DNA from: an uncultured Lachnospiraceae bacterium
Lineage (GTDB): Bacteria; Bacillota; Clostridia; Lachnospirales; Lachnospiraceae
Length of the DNA stretch: 9,531 nucleotides
Reading direction: 5' to 3'
Assembly (NCBI GenBank): GCA_946183625.1
Contig: CAMHCL010000056.1
Coordinates: 1-9,531, forward strand
Notes under the pieces: generated by a model
The model's database searches: none
Seen by the model: the letters and a program-made list of their open reading frames with translations, nothing else
What the model was told of the DNA's origin: nothing
Made by a program: the position numbers and the translations under genes
Shown: in pieces, positions 1-6,030 of the stretch
How the letters are laid out: every line of letters begins with the position of its first letter
Position numbering within the stretch: the first letter of the stretch is position 1

Positions 1-28
1 CCAAGAGATGTGTTTTCCTGCAGACTGA

Positions 29-1171
29 CTACTTAAAGAAAACCGAACAGTATGCACTGTGAATTATTTCTTTTATCTGGTTTTCACCCATATTGTGGAA
101 CATCCCTGACTTCTCATTAAGTCTATGGGCTTCATCTACCAAAAGAGTGTGAATCGCATTTTCACTTGTCTCAGTATAAGCTCCAGAGCCCTTGAAAAGA
201 TTATCTATACTAGCCTTTTTATAATCTCCTTTAAGTTTTATTTTGTATACATCTCTCGGAGCACTATTCTTAGAAACATACTGTACTAATTGATCTCGCA
301 CTGTAAGTTCTGATAAAAGATTTATCGCCACAACGGATTTGCCAGTACCCGGACCACCCTCTATGATAATAGTTCTCTTTTTGTAATCCTTCTGACACTG
401 TTCTGATAGGCGTAATACTTCCTCATAGACTACCTTCTGTTCGTCTATCATGGTGAATTCTTCATTGCCTTTAAGCATTGAAGAAATCGAATTTTGAAGA
501 CTCTTTGACGGACGTATCTTTCCGTTTTCAATACGGTAAAGGGTTTCTTTATTATCACCCTTTACTACTGTCTTTTTTATAAACTTACGAAGACTATCAA
601 GTTGCCCTTTTGTGTAGACTGGTGCTTCATTGTAGTAATCGGCATATATTTCATCATCTACCGGATCATTGCTAACACGAACATAATTATGCATGCATAC
701 ACAAGGATTGAGACTGATTTCATCATCCTGAACAGTTGCGTTATAATCACGAATCAATTGAGCGTATGACCACGCTTGATAAGATGGATGAACAACTCTG
801 CGAAGGCCTCCACCTAAATAGGTTTCAACAAGTGCATCTACACCATCCACTTTAAATAATTCATCCCACTGTTTTAATTCAACTATAATAACTCCGGCAT
901 TGCTATTCTCATCATAGCCGGATATAAGAAAATCTATTCTTTTGGATGTCTGTGGGATATTGTATTCGATAGCGATTCCTGCATCATCAGGTATTTCGCT
1001 ATCATTAAGAACTTTATACATATATTCAAGGGAATTCTCCCAGGATCTTATCTCACTGACAGGAGTATTCCTTCCCATTTTGTTTTTTATTGCGCCCTCA
1101 ATAGTAGTAGCTATGGAATCGCTTTCTACACAGAACATGAAATCATTTTTTAAGCCTTCATATACGATCAT
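29..1171 (-). pseudogene. DUF2075-type nuclease/helicase, C-terminally truncated by probable frame disruption
   Basis: This is a 380-residue product resembling DUF2075/COG3410 (Schlafen-type) NTPases, which are putative DNA/RNA helicases with a PD-(D/E)XK-like N-terminal nuclease region. Visible motifs are Glu69, then Asp80 in KRIDFLI, then Glu98-Leu-Lys100 (the D...ExK pattern), and Gln132-x3-Tyr136. The ATPase core has Walker A GGPGTGKS at 272-279 and Walker B LLVDEAH at 343-349. Family members continue from the segment SVFF into a D-E-x-Q helicase motif and on to roughly 600 residues. Here a TAG stop follows SVFFK. In the next frame the 28 remaining bases read as SLSSQSAGKHISW, which could be a degraded continuation, so an indel is likely, but the window ends there. 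The start is supported by an AGGTG site 9 bases upstream. It stands alone on the minus strand, divergent from the plus-strand genes. Such proteins occur in defence islands; that role is not shown here. Confidence 0.75.
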
Positions 1172-1212
1172 AAGATTTCACCTACATCCCCTAATATCTC
1201 TCCAAATCCCAT
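1168..1212 (-). CDS. Possible 14-codon minicistron overlapping the DUF2075 gene start
   Basis: The frame reads MGFGEILGDVGEIL and stops at a TGA that overlaps the ATG of the following gene as ATGA. A GGAG lies 8 bases before its ATG, which is better spaced than the site in front of the larger gene. The arrangement would allow translational coupling. It lies downstream of the extended -10 promoter at 1240-1268. No homology is recognised and it is very short, so it may be chance; it is listed because its RBS, start, stop and overlap all fit a real leader cistron. Confidence 0.3.
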   Translation of the reverse strand: MGFGEILGDVGEIL

Positions 1213-1239
1213 AATACATTCTCCATTGTCACATAGAAT

Positions 1240-1268
1240 ATTTTACCACAACCCAGGGTATTATTAAA
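1240..1268 (-). promoter_or_regulatory. Predicted promoter of the DUF2075 gene (extended -10)
   Basis: On the minus strand TAAAAT (1245-1240) is preceded by TGG, giving an extended -10 of the TGn type. TTTAAT (1268-1263) sits 17 bases upstream as a weak -35. The near-palindrome ACCC-A-GGGT lies between the two boxes and could hold a repressor. The transcript would start about 60 bases before the 380-residue gene. Confidence 0.4.
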
Positions 1269-1410
1269 CCCAACACACACGCCTCGACTTCACGCATTAA
1301 TGAACAGAAAATAACAATGTGGAATAAGCATTCATCTCAACTAAAAGCAATTAGTATATGTCATTCTAATAATAGCATAGAAAGCTGTCCCGAATTCTTG
1401 CCACCACACA

Positions 1411-1440
1411 TTGAGCATAAGCATCATCTTATGTTATAAT
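1411..1440 (+). promoter_or_regulatory. Predicted sigma-A promoter of the DUF3574-like gene
   Basis: TTGAGC at 1411-1416 and a perfect TATAAT at 1435-1440 are separated by 18 bases. A TG at 1432-1433 makes the -10 box an extended one. It lies 25 bases before the ATG at 1466, which leaves a short leader containing the GGAGGG ribosome binding site. Confidence 0.7.
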
Positions 1441-1465
1441 TATACTACGATTGGAGGGAATGTTT

Positions 1466-1939
1466 ATGAATAATCAAAATGCAAAACAACTATTTATCAT
1501 AAGTATATTTTTATGTGTCATTGCAGTCGCTATCTCATCAACTGCATTGATCGTGGCAATGAAGAGTACGACTAAGAGTAAATCATCAACTGAAGCCACA
1601 ACCGAAGCAGCTACCGAATCAGGAGATATACAATATGTCCTGTACCTGGGTACCAACGACAAGGATACAAATGAGCCGGTATTCGACCAGGATGAATCGA
1701 AAGCTAAGCTGGAAGAAATCCTGCTGGATCACTTCGGTGGTTACACTATCCAGGAAGCAAATGGTGGTTGGAAAGATGGGGAGACAGTATATCAGGAATA
1801 TACCCTTGTGATCTATCTTAGTGATACTAATATAGAAGATGTGCATAGTGCATGCGACGATATGATCAAAACATTTAATCAGAGTTCCGTACTTATTCAG
1901 TCCAACAAAACAACTACAGAATTTTATGAAGGCAAGTAA
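1466..1939 (+). CDS. Membrane-anchored DUF3574-like protein
   Basis: A 157-residue protein with one hydrophobic segment at about residues 8-32, a Ser/Thr/Glu/Ala-rich linker (34-53) and a C-terminal domain (57-157) resembling DUF3574. The domain signs are YVLYLGTNDKDT near its start, a Gly-Gly-Tyr-Thr turn, then the G-G-W-K...E-Y-T-L-V-I-Y strand that fits the family pattern. The topology implies a domain held outside the membrane by an N-terminal anchor; the spacing from Lys33 could also suit a signal peptide. The family has no agreed function. I place the start at the ATG at 1466 because GGAGGG at 1453-1458 lies 7 bases upstream; upstream starts in the same frame would fall in or next to that site. 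It has its own promoter and a strong terminator, so it is probably a single-gene transcript. Confidence 0.8.
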   Translation: MNNQNAKQLFIISIFLCVIAVAISSTALIVAMKSTTKSKSSTEATTEAATESGDIQYVLYLGTNDKDTNEPVFDQDESKAKLEEILLDHFGGYTIQEANGGWKDGETVYQEYTLVIYLSDTNIEDVHSACDDMIKTFNQSSVLIQSNKTTTEFYEGK

Positions 1940-1962
1940 TTATAATGCCACATGAATATGAT

Positions 1963-2010
1963 ATTTACCCTCTTTACTGGTCAGTCAGTAAGGAGGGTAA
2001 ATTTTTTTTA
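1963..2010 (+). terminator. Strong intrinsic terminator after the DUF3574-like gene
   Basis: The arm at 1963-1979 (ATTTACCCTC then TTTACTG) pairs with 1986-2002 over 17 positions with a single G-T wobble. The loop is six bases (GTCAGT), and seven to eight T residues follow. It lies 24 bases after the stop codon and separates this gene from the peptide gene downstream. Confidence 0.92.
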
Positions 2011-2102
2011 TAAATTTATGTCTCTTCTGTCCTAGTCCGATTGTATATAGAACAGATAACAAAAATGAAGGTAGTAAATAATGAAAAATGGAGGGAAAAA
2101 TT

Positions 2103-2336
2103 ATGATGAAGAAGAACATGATTAATGAAGTAGAGTTAAACGAGGCAGAGCTTGAGAGAGTAGCAGGTGGAGTTGAAGATATTGATTTAATAAGAGAATT
2201 GCTTAAGAGAAGACAGCTTGAAAGAATTCTTCCACTTCCAAGATACCCAAGACCATATTTTGATGAAGATATCGTATTTCCTAGAAGGGTAACCCAAACA
2301 AGAATCAGAAGATTAGCTACAGATACACTCGCATAG
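2103..2336 (+). CDS. Double-glycine leader peptide (bacteriocin-like precursor)
   Basis: A 77-residue peptide starting at the ATG at 2103, chosen because GGAGGG at 2090-2095 lies 7 bases upstream; the in-frame ATG at 2088 would overlap that site. Residues 11-23, ELNEAELERVAGG, match the double-glycine leader pattern LSxxELxxVxGG cut by C39 peptidase domains of export ABC transporters. Predicted cleavage after Gly23 leaves a 54-residue product with no Cys, so it is not lanthionine- or disulfide-based, with about 12 basic and 9 acidic residues. The middle (residues 43-53) is Pro/Arg-rich, LPLPRYPRPYF, and the C-terminal quarter has RR and RIRR clusters. No transporter, immunity or modification gene is next to it. 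It is flanked by terminators on both sides, so it is probably transcribed alone. The leader is clear; the activity (bacteriocin, signal or other secreted peptide) is unknown. Confidence 0.8.
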   Translation: MMKKNMINEVELNEAELERVAGGVEDIDLIRELLKRRQLERILPLPRYPRPYFDEDIVFPRRVTQTRIRRLATDTLA

Positions 2337-2373
2337 ATGAGACTTTAATAATGAATATTATTGAAGGTATCTT

Positions 2374-2411
2374 GCATTTCCCTACCAAAGGAAGTGTGGG
2401 GTGCTTTTTTT
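2374..2411 (+). terminator. Probable intrinsic terminator after the double-glycine peptide gene
   Basis: GCA (2374-2376) and CCCTAC pair with GTGGGG followed by TGC (ending at 2404), with a TTT bulge in the left arm and a loop of about 10 bases. Seven T residues follow (2405-2411). It lies between convergent genes. The stem is imperfect, so the call is moderate. Confidence 0.5.
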
Positions 2412-2417
2412 GTGGTT

Positions 2418-2750
2418 TCACCCCACCTCACTTTCCGCAAATGGTGCAAGCACCAGAGCATCAATAAGAACCCTCTCATCCTTTGTATATTGGGTGAATT
2501 TGCGGTGTTTAGGGATAAGCTCTGAGAACACATCTATGACCATGATACTTTCTATGCTATGGTTCAGCTTCTCTTTATCCATCCATCTGTCCAGGGCGTC
2601 ACAGAGTTTCAGTGCGTTATACTGCCCAGGGTTTGTGGAAGCCACATATGCGAATACGTCAACTACATTCAAGTAGAGGTACTGGCTTGGATTCCTGAGT
2701 TTGCTGCTCGGAGTTACGCTTCTGATTAATTCATCAATACTTTTTCTCAT
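2418..2750 (-). CDS. Hypothetical protein, last gene of the TraG-containing string
   Basis: A 110-residue protein that I do not recognise. It appears soluble and mostly helical, with no signal peptide or membrane segment; the central part (about 25-75) alternates hydrophobic and charged residues as in a small helical bundle. It starts one base after the stop of the preceding gene (TAA-T-ATG), with AAAGGAA as ribosome binding site inside that gene's end. Tight spacing argues for co-translation with the two genes before it. It is the final minus-strand gene before the convergent plus-strand peptide gene. No clear U-tract terminator is seen just after its stop on this strand. Confidence 0.7.
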   Translation of the reverse strand: MRKSIDELIRSVTPSSKLRNPSQYLYLNVVDVFAYVASTNPGQYNALKLCDALDRWMDKEKLNHSIESIMVIDVFSELIPKHRKFTQYTKDERVLIDALVLAPFAESEVG

Positions 2751-2751
2751 A

Positions 2752-3033
2752 TTACATATTCCTTTCTCTTCTTCTATAAGGGTTTGCCATGGCCAGCAGG
2801 CTGCTGGCCATGGACATTATCAGAGCATCCTTGTTCCTTGGTGGGTTGGTTTTGATTCTGCAAGCAAGCTCGCCATAGGTATCACTGCCGGAATCTTCGC
2901 CAGTATTAATGATGAGGTCTTCAGTCGTTGTGTTCTTCAGTGTCTCAATTATTCCGGCGATATGTCCCACGCGGCTGATGCTTCCCACCTGCAGGTTATG
3001 TAATAGCGTGTCCATAGGTATACGTTCTCTCAT
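2752..3033 (-). CDS. Hypothetical protein, 93 residues, ATGA-coupled
   Basis: A small protein of unknown function. Its ATG overlaps the stop of the preceding gene as ATGA (3030-3033), and AAGGTGA lies about 7 bases upstream, so translation is probably coupled. The C-terminal part has a short hydrophobic stretch (about residues 72-83, SMASSLLAMANP) followed by a basic tail RRRER; the hydrophobic stretch is too short for a confident membrane helix. The DNA encoding SMASSLLAMA is a perfect 27-base palindrome around one central base, so this peptide segment may be shaped by a DNA structure rather than by protein function. The gene sits in the tail of the TraG-containing string between two other unknowns. 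Confidence 0.7.
   Translation of the reverse strand: MRERIPMDTLLHNLQVGSISRVGHIAGIIETLKNTTTEDLIINTGEDSGSDTYGELACRIKTNPPRNKDALIMSMASSLLAMANPYRRRERNM
2787..2813. repeat. Perfect 13-bp inverted repeat with a single central base
   Basis: CCATGGCCAGCAG at 2787-2799 is followed by G2800 and then by its exact reverse complement at 2801-2813. It lies inside the 3' end of the 93-residue gene. The arms are GC-rich (9 of 13). A one-base centre makes it unsuited to an RNA hairpin without opening the centre and fits a DNA cruciform or a site for a dimeric protein. Confidence 0.9.
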
Positions 3034-3956
3034 TCTGTCACCTTGCCTTTCTTATCGTTGTATGTTTTGACTAAATCAGAGCATTTGTCTAACATTCCAA
3101 ATGCCTTGTCGAACTTATTCTTGTCATCCACAATGGTCTGATTGTTTCGTATAAGGAATACTGTTATGGCGTCGCCCACGTCGCCCACCATTTCATAATT
3201 CCCGTAGGAAAATAATCCCTTATAATAATCGACCACCGCCAGCTCGAATACGTCCTGGTCAATGATGCCTTCCTCGTCTGGCGCGATAGTCGCGTTCAGA
3301 TAGGACTTGTACATTTCACGGCTGGTCTCTATCTCGTCCAGGTCTTCCTCGTCCAGGCCTTCCTTCAGCTCCTCGATGTACGCCCTAGACGCCGCCACCG
3401 ACGCCTTGTCAGCCTTCAGGAAAAATCCGTTACGCTCTTTGACCAGAAGCGTATCATTTATCTTGCCCAGCATTCCCGGCATCAGACAGATGGCTGAATC
3501 TTCGAATTTAAGGGCTGCGTACCTGTTCTCAAATTCCTTTAACCTCAGGTCCGTCACCGAAGCCTTTGCATATTCGAAGAAATCGTAAAATGTAACGTTT
3601 CCGTTTTCTATGTCCTCACACATCATTGTCATAAGCCTTATAGCCAAATAAAAAAAGGCCCTGTAGAAGTTGGCCTTTTTCGGGTCTCTGCTTATAGGCA
3701 ACCTGTGATTGTAGCAGCAGAAATCATCCAGGCATTCCATTAATTCGTATATGAATCCGTCCGTCTTGTCCGGATCAAATTCATAATACCACTCGTCCCC
3801 ATAAGTAACTTTCTTATGGGTGAACGGAATGATTGAAGTATGAATGTTATAGAAATCGTTCGTCAGATTGAAAACCTTTGTATCGATTTTGCAGGACGCC
3901 AGGCAGTCCCCAAATCGCTGTTCAGTAGTGAGTTTTCTAGTCTTAACAATACCCAT
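3030..3956 (-). CDS. Hypothetical protein downstream of the TraG-like gene
   Basis: A 308-residue protein that I do not recognise. The frame is open further upstream, but I take the ATG at 3956 (MGIVKTRKLTTEQRF) because the sequence AAAGGGGG, which ends the TraG-like gene, lies at the right distance and the ATG comes one base after that gene's TAA. It is soluble in appearance, with no signal peptide. The centre (about 195-210) is an acidic repeat, GLDEEDLDEIE, encoded by a direct repeat of CTCGTCCAGG on the plus strand. There is a Cys-Cys pair in the N-terminal third (DDFCCYNHR) but no zinc-binding pattern that I can support. Local GC is high: 65 of 120 bases at 3241-3360. Tight coupling to the ATPase gene suggests a partner or accessory to it; this is inference. 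Confidence 0.8.
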   Translation of the reverse strand: MGIVKTRKLTTEQRFGDCLASCKIDTKVFNLTNDFYNIHTSIIPFTHKKVTYGDEWYYEFDPDKTDGFIYELMECLDDFCCYNHRLPISRDPKKANFYRAFFYLAIRLMTMMCEDIENGNVTFYDFFEYAKASVTDLRLKEFENRYAALKFEDSAICLMPGMLGKINDTLLVKERNGFFLKADKASVAASRAYIEELKEGLDEEDLDEIETSREMYKSYLNATIAPDEEGIIDQDVFELAVVDYYKGLFSYGNYEMVGDVGDAITVFLIRNNQTIVDDKNKFDKAFGMLDKCSDLVKTYNDKKGKVTE

Positions 3957-3957
3957 A

Positions 3958-5292
3958 TTATCGACCCCCTTTCTCTTTTGCAGCAGCACGTTCCTTCAGG
4001 TCAATGCCGCTTTCAACTTCTCCACGCATATATGGCTGTATATATTTATTCACCTTCATACCACCTCTTTCGTTACCAGCCTCGAAGAGGTAGGCAGTAT
4101 CAAGAGGAAGATTCAGTATCTTGTAGTAAGGCTGATTCATCTTCTTACCTATATATTCCGCAGTGGCATTGTCACTGGTGCCAAGGAAGAGGAAATGGTC
4201 AGCATTTGCAAGGATGGTCATAGTCTCATTTTCCGTATAGAGTTCCTCCAGCTGCGTGATTGACTGGATGATGATGGATACAGAAATTTCCCTGCTTCTG
4301 ATGACTGAGATAATCTTCGAGAAATCCTCGATAGGACAGCCGGCCGAATAATCATCCATGATGAAACGTACTGGCACCGGCAGCCTCTTCTCCGGAAGGC
4401 TGTCTGCATATCTGATGAGCTTGCCAAATATATCTCTATAGAAGATGCTGATGATGTTGTTCATCGAACTGTCGATATCACTTACATTTAAGAAGAAGGC
4501 GCTCTTCTCCTGGCCTAGCTTCTCGAAATCAACAGTATTTCGATTATAGAAAACATTTCTAGTTTCCTTACAGTCGTAATTATTCACAGCCGTCGCAAGG
4601 AACATCATAATGCAGGCATAGGTTCTGTCAGCCTGCAGCACAGTCTTGAATCTGTTGTAACGGGCTACGGCGAAGCTGTCAGGGAATTCAGAAGCGTGCT
4701 CCATCATCAGGACGTTGTACTTCCTCATGTCGAAAATCACGTTGATGAGCTTATTTACCGTACCCATGTGATGCTCCTCGATTGGCGTGCTCTCCAGGAC
4801 ATAGCTGAGAATGGATGAGAGGATTATCTCTGTGCTGCTTCGCCAGAAAGGGTCCTTGTCATCCTTAACTTTCACATTACACATCAAATGTGCTAATGCC
4901 ACTATGTCTCTCTCGTTATATGTGTCTGTCTCAGCATCATATCTGATGAATTCCAGTACATTGTACGAACAGGAATCCTGTCCGTTCACCATGTCCAGCT
5001 TGTACACCTTGTAGCCGGCATGCTTAAGCTCATCAGCGTGACGTTCGTAAAGCGTGTTCTTAGTATCAGAAATAATCATGGAACCACATTTCTGGCTTAT
5101 CAATGGTTCTACATAGGAAGTGGTCTTCATCCTTCCGGTACCACCGCAGACTATGTCGTTATTGTTCATTCTGGTCTTGTGTGTGTCATTTGATACGTAG
5201 TAACCGTCCGCCAGCATCCTGTACTCTGGATTGCCTTCAAACTCATTTGCATTTACCTTCTTGATAGTTTCGTCAATGCTTCGTTTCTTCAT
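3958..5292 (-). CDS. TraG/VirD4-like coupling ATPase, soluble short form
   Basis: A 444-residue protein resembling the ATPase domain of VirD4/TraG coupling proteins, which bring relaxase-DNA complexes to type IV secretion channels. Residues 49-58 read CGGTGRMKTT, the P-loop position; the canonical last Gly is Met55, while Lys56 and Thr57 remain. DTKNTLY (76-82) matches the family's DPKGELY segment. Walker B is FIMDDYSAG (310-318), with Asp-Asp where most members have Asp-Glu. SIIIQSITQLEELY (339-352) matches the conserved sIIlQsxsQLxxxY motif. Usual members are larger and start with transmembrane helices; here the ATPase core begins almost at once and no membrane helix is seen, so anchoring must come from a partner if it works at a channel. 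The start has AAAGGA in front. The long gap upstream (5293-5419) holds a repeat cluster. Family assignment is firm; a role in conjugation is likely but not shown. Confidence 0.85.
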   Translation of the reverse strand: MKKRSIDETIKKVNANEFEGNPEYRMLADGYYVSNDTHKTRMNNNDIVCGGTGRMKTTSYVEPLISQKCGSMIISDTKNTLYERHADELKHAGYKVYKLDMVNGQDSCSYNVLEFIRYDAETDTYNERDIVALAHLMCNVKVKDDKDPFWRSSTEIILSSILSYVLESTPIEEHHMGTVNKLINVIFDMRKYNVLMMEHASEFPDSFAVARYNRFKTVLQADRTYACIMMFLATAVNNYDCKETRNVFYNRNTVDFEKLGQEKSAFFLNVSDIDSSMNNIISIFYRDIFGKLIRYADSLPEKRLPVPVRFIMDDYSAGCPIEDFSKIISVIRSREISVSIIIQSITQLEELYTENETMTILANADHFLFLGTSDNATAEYIGKKMNQPYYKILNLPLDTAYLFEAGNERGGMKVNKYIQPYMRGEVESGIDLKERAAAKEKGGR

Positions 5293-5320
5293 AGATTTAA
5301 TCCTTTCGTATAGTTAATTC

Positions 5321-5395
5321 TGTGTCATGTGTTTGGGTCATATATCCATGTCATGTGGGCTGTGACACAAGATCTGTGTCATAGATCTGTGTCAT
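5321..5395. repeat. TGTGTCA repeat cluster between the clpP-like and TraG-like genes
   Basis: The 127-base gap 5293-5419 carries repeated TGTGTCAT or shortened forms. Copies on the plus strand are TGTGTCATGTG at 5321-5331, GGGTCAT at 5335-5341 and TGTCATGTG at 5349-5357. Two perfect tandem 13-mers AGATCTGTGTCAT lie at 5370-5382 and 5383-5395. An inverted copy TGACACA (5363-5369) pairs with TGTGTCA (5375-5381) across a 5-base spacer. No coding frame or U-tract is associated. The pattern fits a multi-site protein-binding locus (operator, centromere-like or transfer-origin accessory site). Confidence 0.8.
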
Positions 5396-5419
5396 ACCCA
5401 ACACGACAGGATACTTAAA

Positions 5420-5995
5420 TCATTCCAGGATTTCGGTTGCGATGCCGAATTCCAGGGCTTCCTCAGCTGTGAACCAGGAATCGTTCTTCGTCTTAGCGTA
5501 GACGCTGCGAAGGGGCTTGCCAGTTCTCTGGGAGATTATCTTCGCCAGCTCCTCTCTCACCTTCATGATGTCATCCAGGGTTTCTTTAATTGACAGTGCC
5601 TTGGCAGGCTGGTCGCCCAGGGTGATTGATGGGTCATGCAGCAGGATGCGTCCATGTGTTGTAATGCATCTTCTGTCACCGGATAGAAAAAGAATAGCCC
5701 CCATCGAAGCTGCTGTTCCAATGACTACAGTTTTGATTGGGGACTTTACCATCTTCAGGAAATCATATAGTGCCAGGCCGTCAACCACAGACCCGCCCGG
5801 GCTGTTGATATAGAGTGTAATTTCTTCACCCGGCGCCACACGGTCCAGGTACATGATGTCACATACCAGCTCCGTCATGGTCGCGGAATTAACACCCTCA
5901 TCCAGCACCAGTTCCCTGTTCTTGAACATATACTCTCTGACACTGTAATACTCGTTTCTACTGTTGTTTTCTTCAATGATATGTACTGATTCCAT
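5420..5995 (-). CDS. clpP: ClpP-type serine protease subunit
   Basis: A 191-residue ClpP homologue, close to the normal mature length of about 190-200. The catalytic triad is complete: Ser97 in GTAASMGA (93-100), His120 in ILLHDPS and Asp172 in KNDSWFTAEEA. The oxyanion strand INSPGGS is at 63-69. ClpP assembles into a tetradecameric chamber and cuts unfolded protein fed by an AAA+ partner such as ClpX. The first 50 residues are unlike housekeeping ClpP (no R-G-E-R-A-Y-D-I-Y-S segment), which suggests a specialised copy. A ClpX-like gene lies two genes upstream on the same strand, so the two probably form a pair. The start has AAAGGAA 9-10 bases upstream. The DNA is richer in GC than the flanking AT-rich genes. 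Family and active site are clear; the substrate is unknown. Confidence 0.93.
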   Translation of the reverse strand: MESVHIIEENNSRNEYYSVREYMFKNRELVLDEGVNSATMTELVCDIMYLDRVAPGEEITLYINSPGGSVVDGLALYDFLKMVKSPIKTVVIGTAASMGAILFLSGDRRCITTHGRILLHDPSITLGDQPAKALSIKETLDDIMKVREELAKIISQRTGKPLRSVYAKTKNDSWFTAEEALEFGIATEILE

Positions 5996-6030
5996 AGTGT
6001 AATTTCCTTTCTTAAATTGAAAAATAATGT

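Noticed and set aside
942..1214. Plus-strand open frame opposite the start of the DUF2075 gene
   Set aside because: It is antisense to a gene with clear motifs, has no good ribosome binding site and resembles no protein.
2041..2051. Promoter for the double-glycine peptide using TATATA or TATAGA
   Set aside because: No acceptable -35 lies at the right distance. A promoter is expected here because a terminator is upstream, but I cannot place it.
2103..2336. Lanthipeptide or other Cys-dependent RiPP precursor
   Set aside because: The core has no Cys and no modification enzyme is encoded nearby.
2348..2363. AATAAT-GAAT-ATTATT hairpin after the peptide gene
   Set aside because: It is only AT pairs with no T-tract, and such short repeats are common in AT-rich DNA.
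2394..2429. Inverted repeat GTGGGGTG/CACCCCAC as a terminator for the minus-strand string
   Set aside because: No T-run follows on the minus strand; the right arm is part of the plus-strand hairpin that does have a T-run.
3165..3195. Direct repeat GTCGCCCAC in the 308-residue gene
   Set aside because: It simply encodes VGDVGD and is too short to treat as a repeat element.
3840..4263. Two overlapping plus-strand open frames of about 130 codons
   Set aside because: They lie opposite the well-supported TraG-like and 308-residue genes, and their translations are Ser/Thr/His-rich in the manner of antisense frames.
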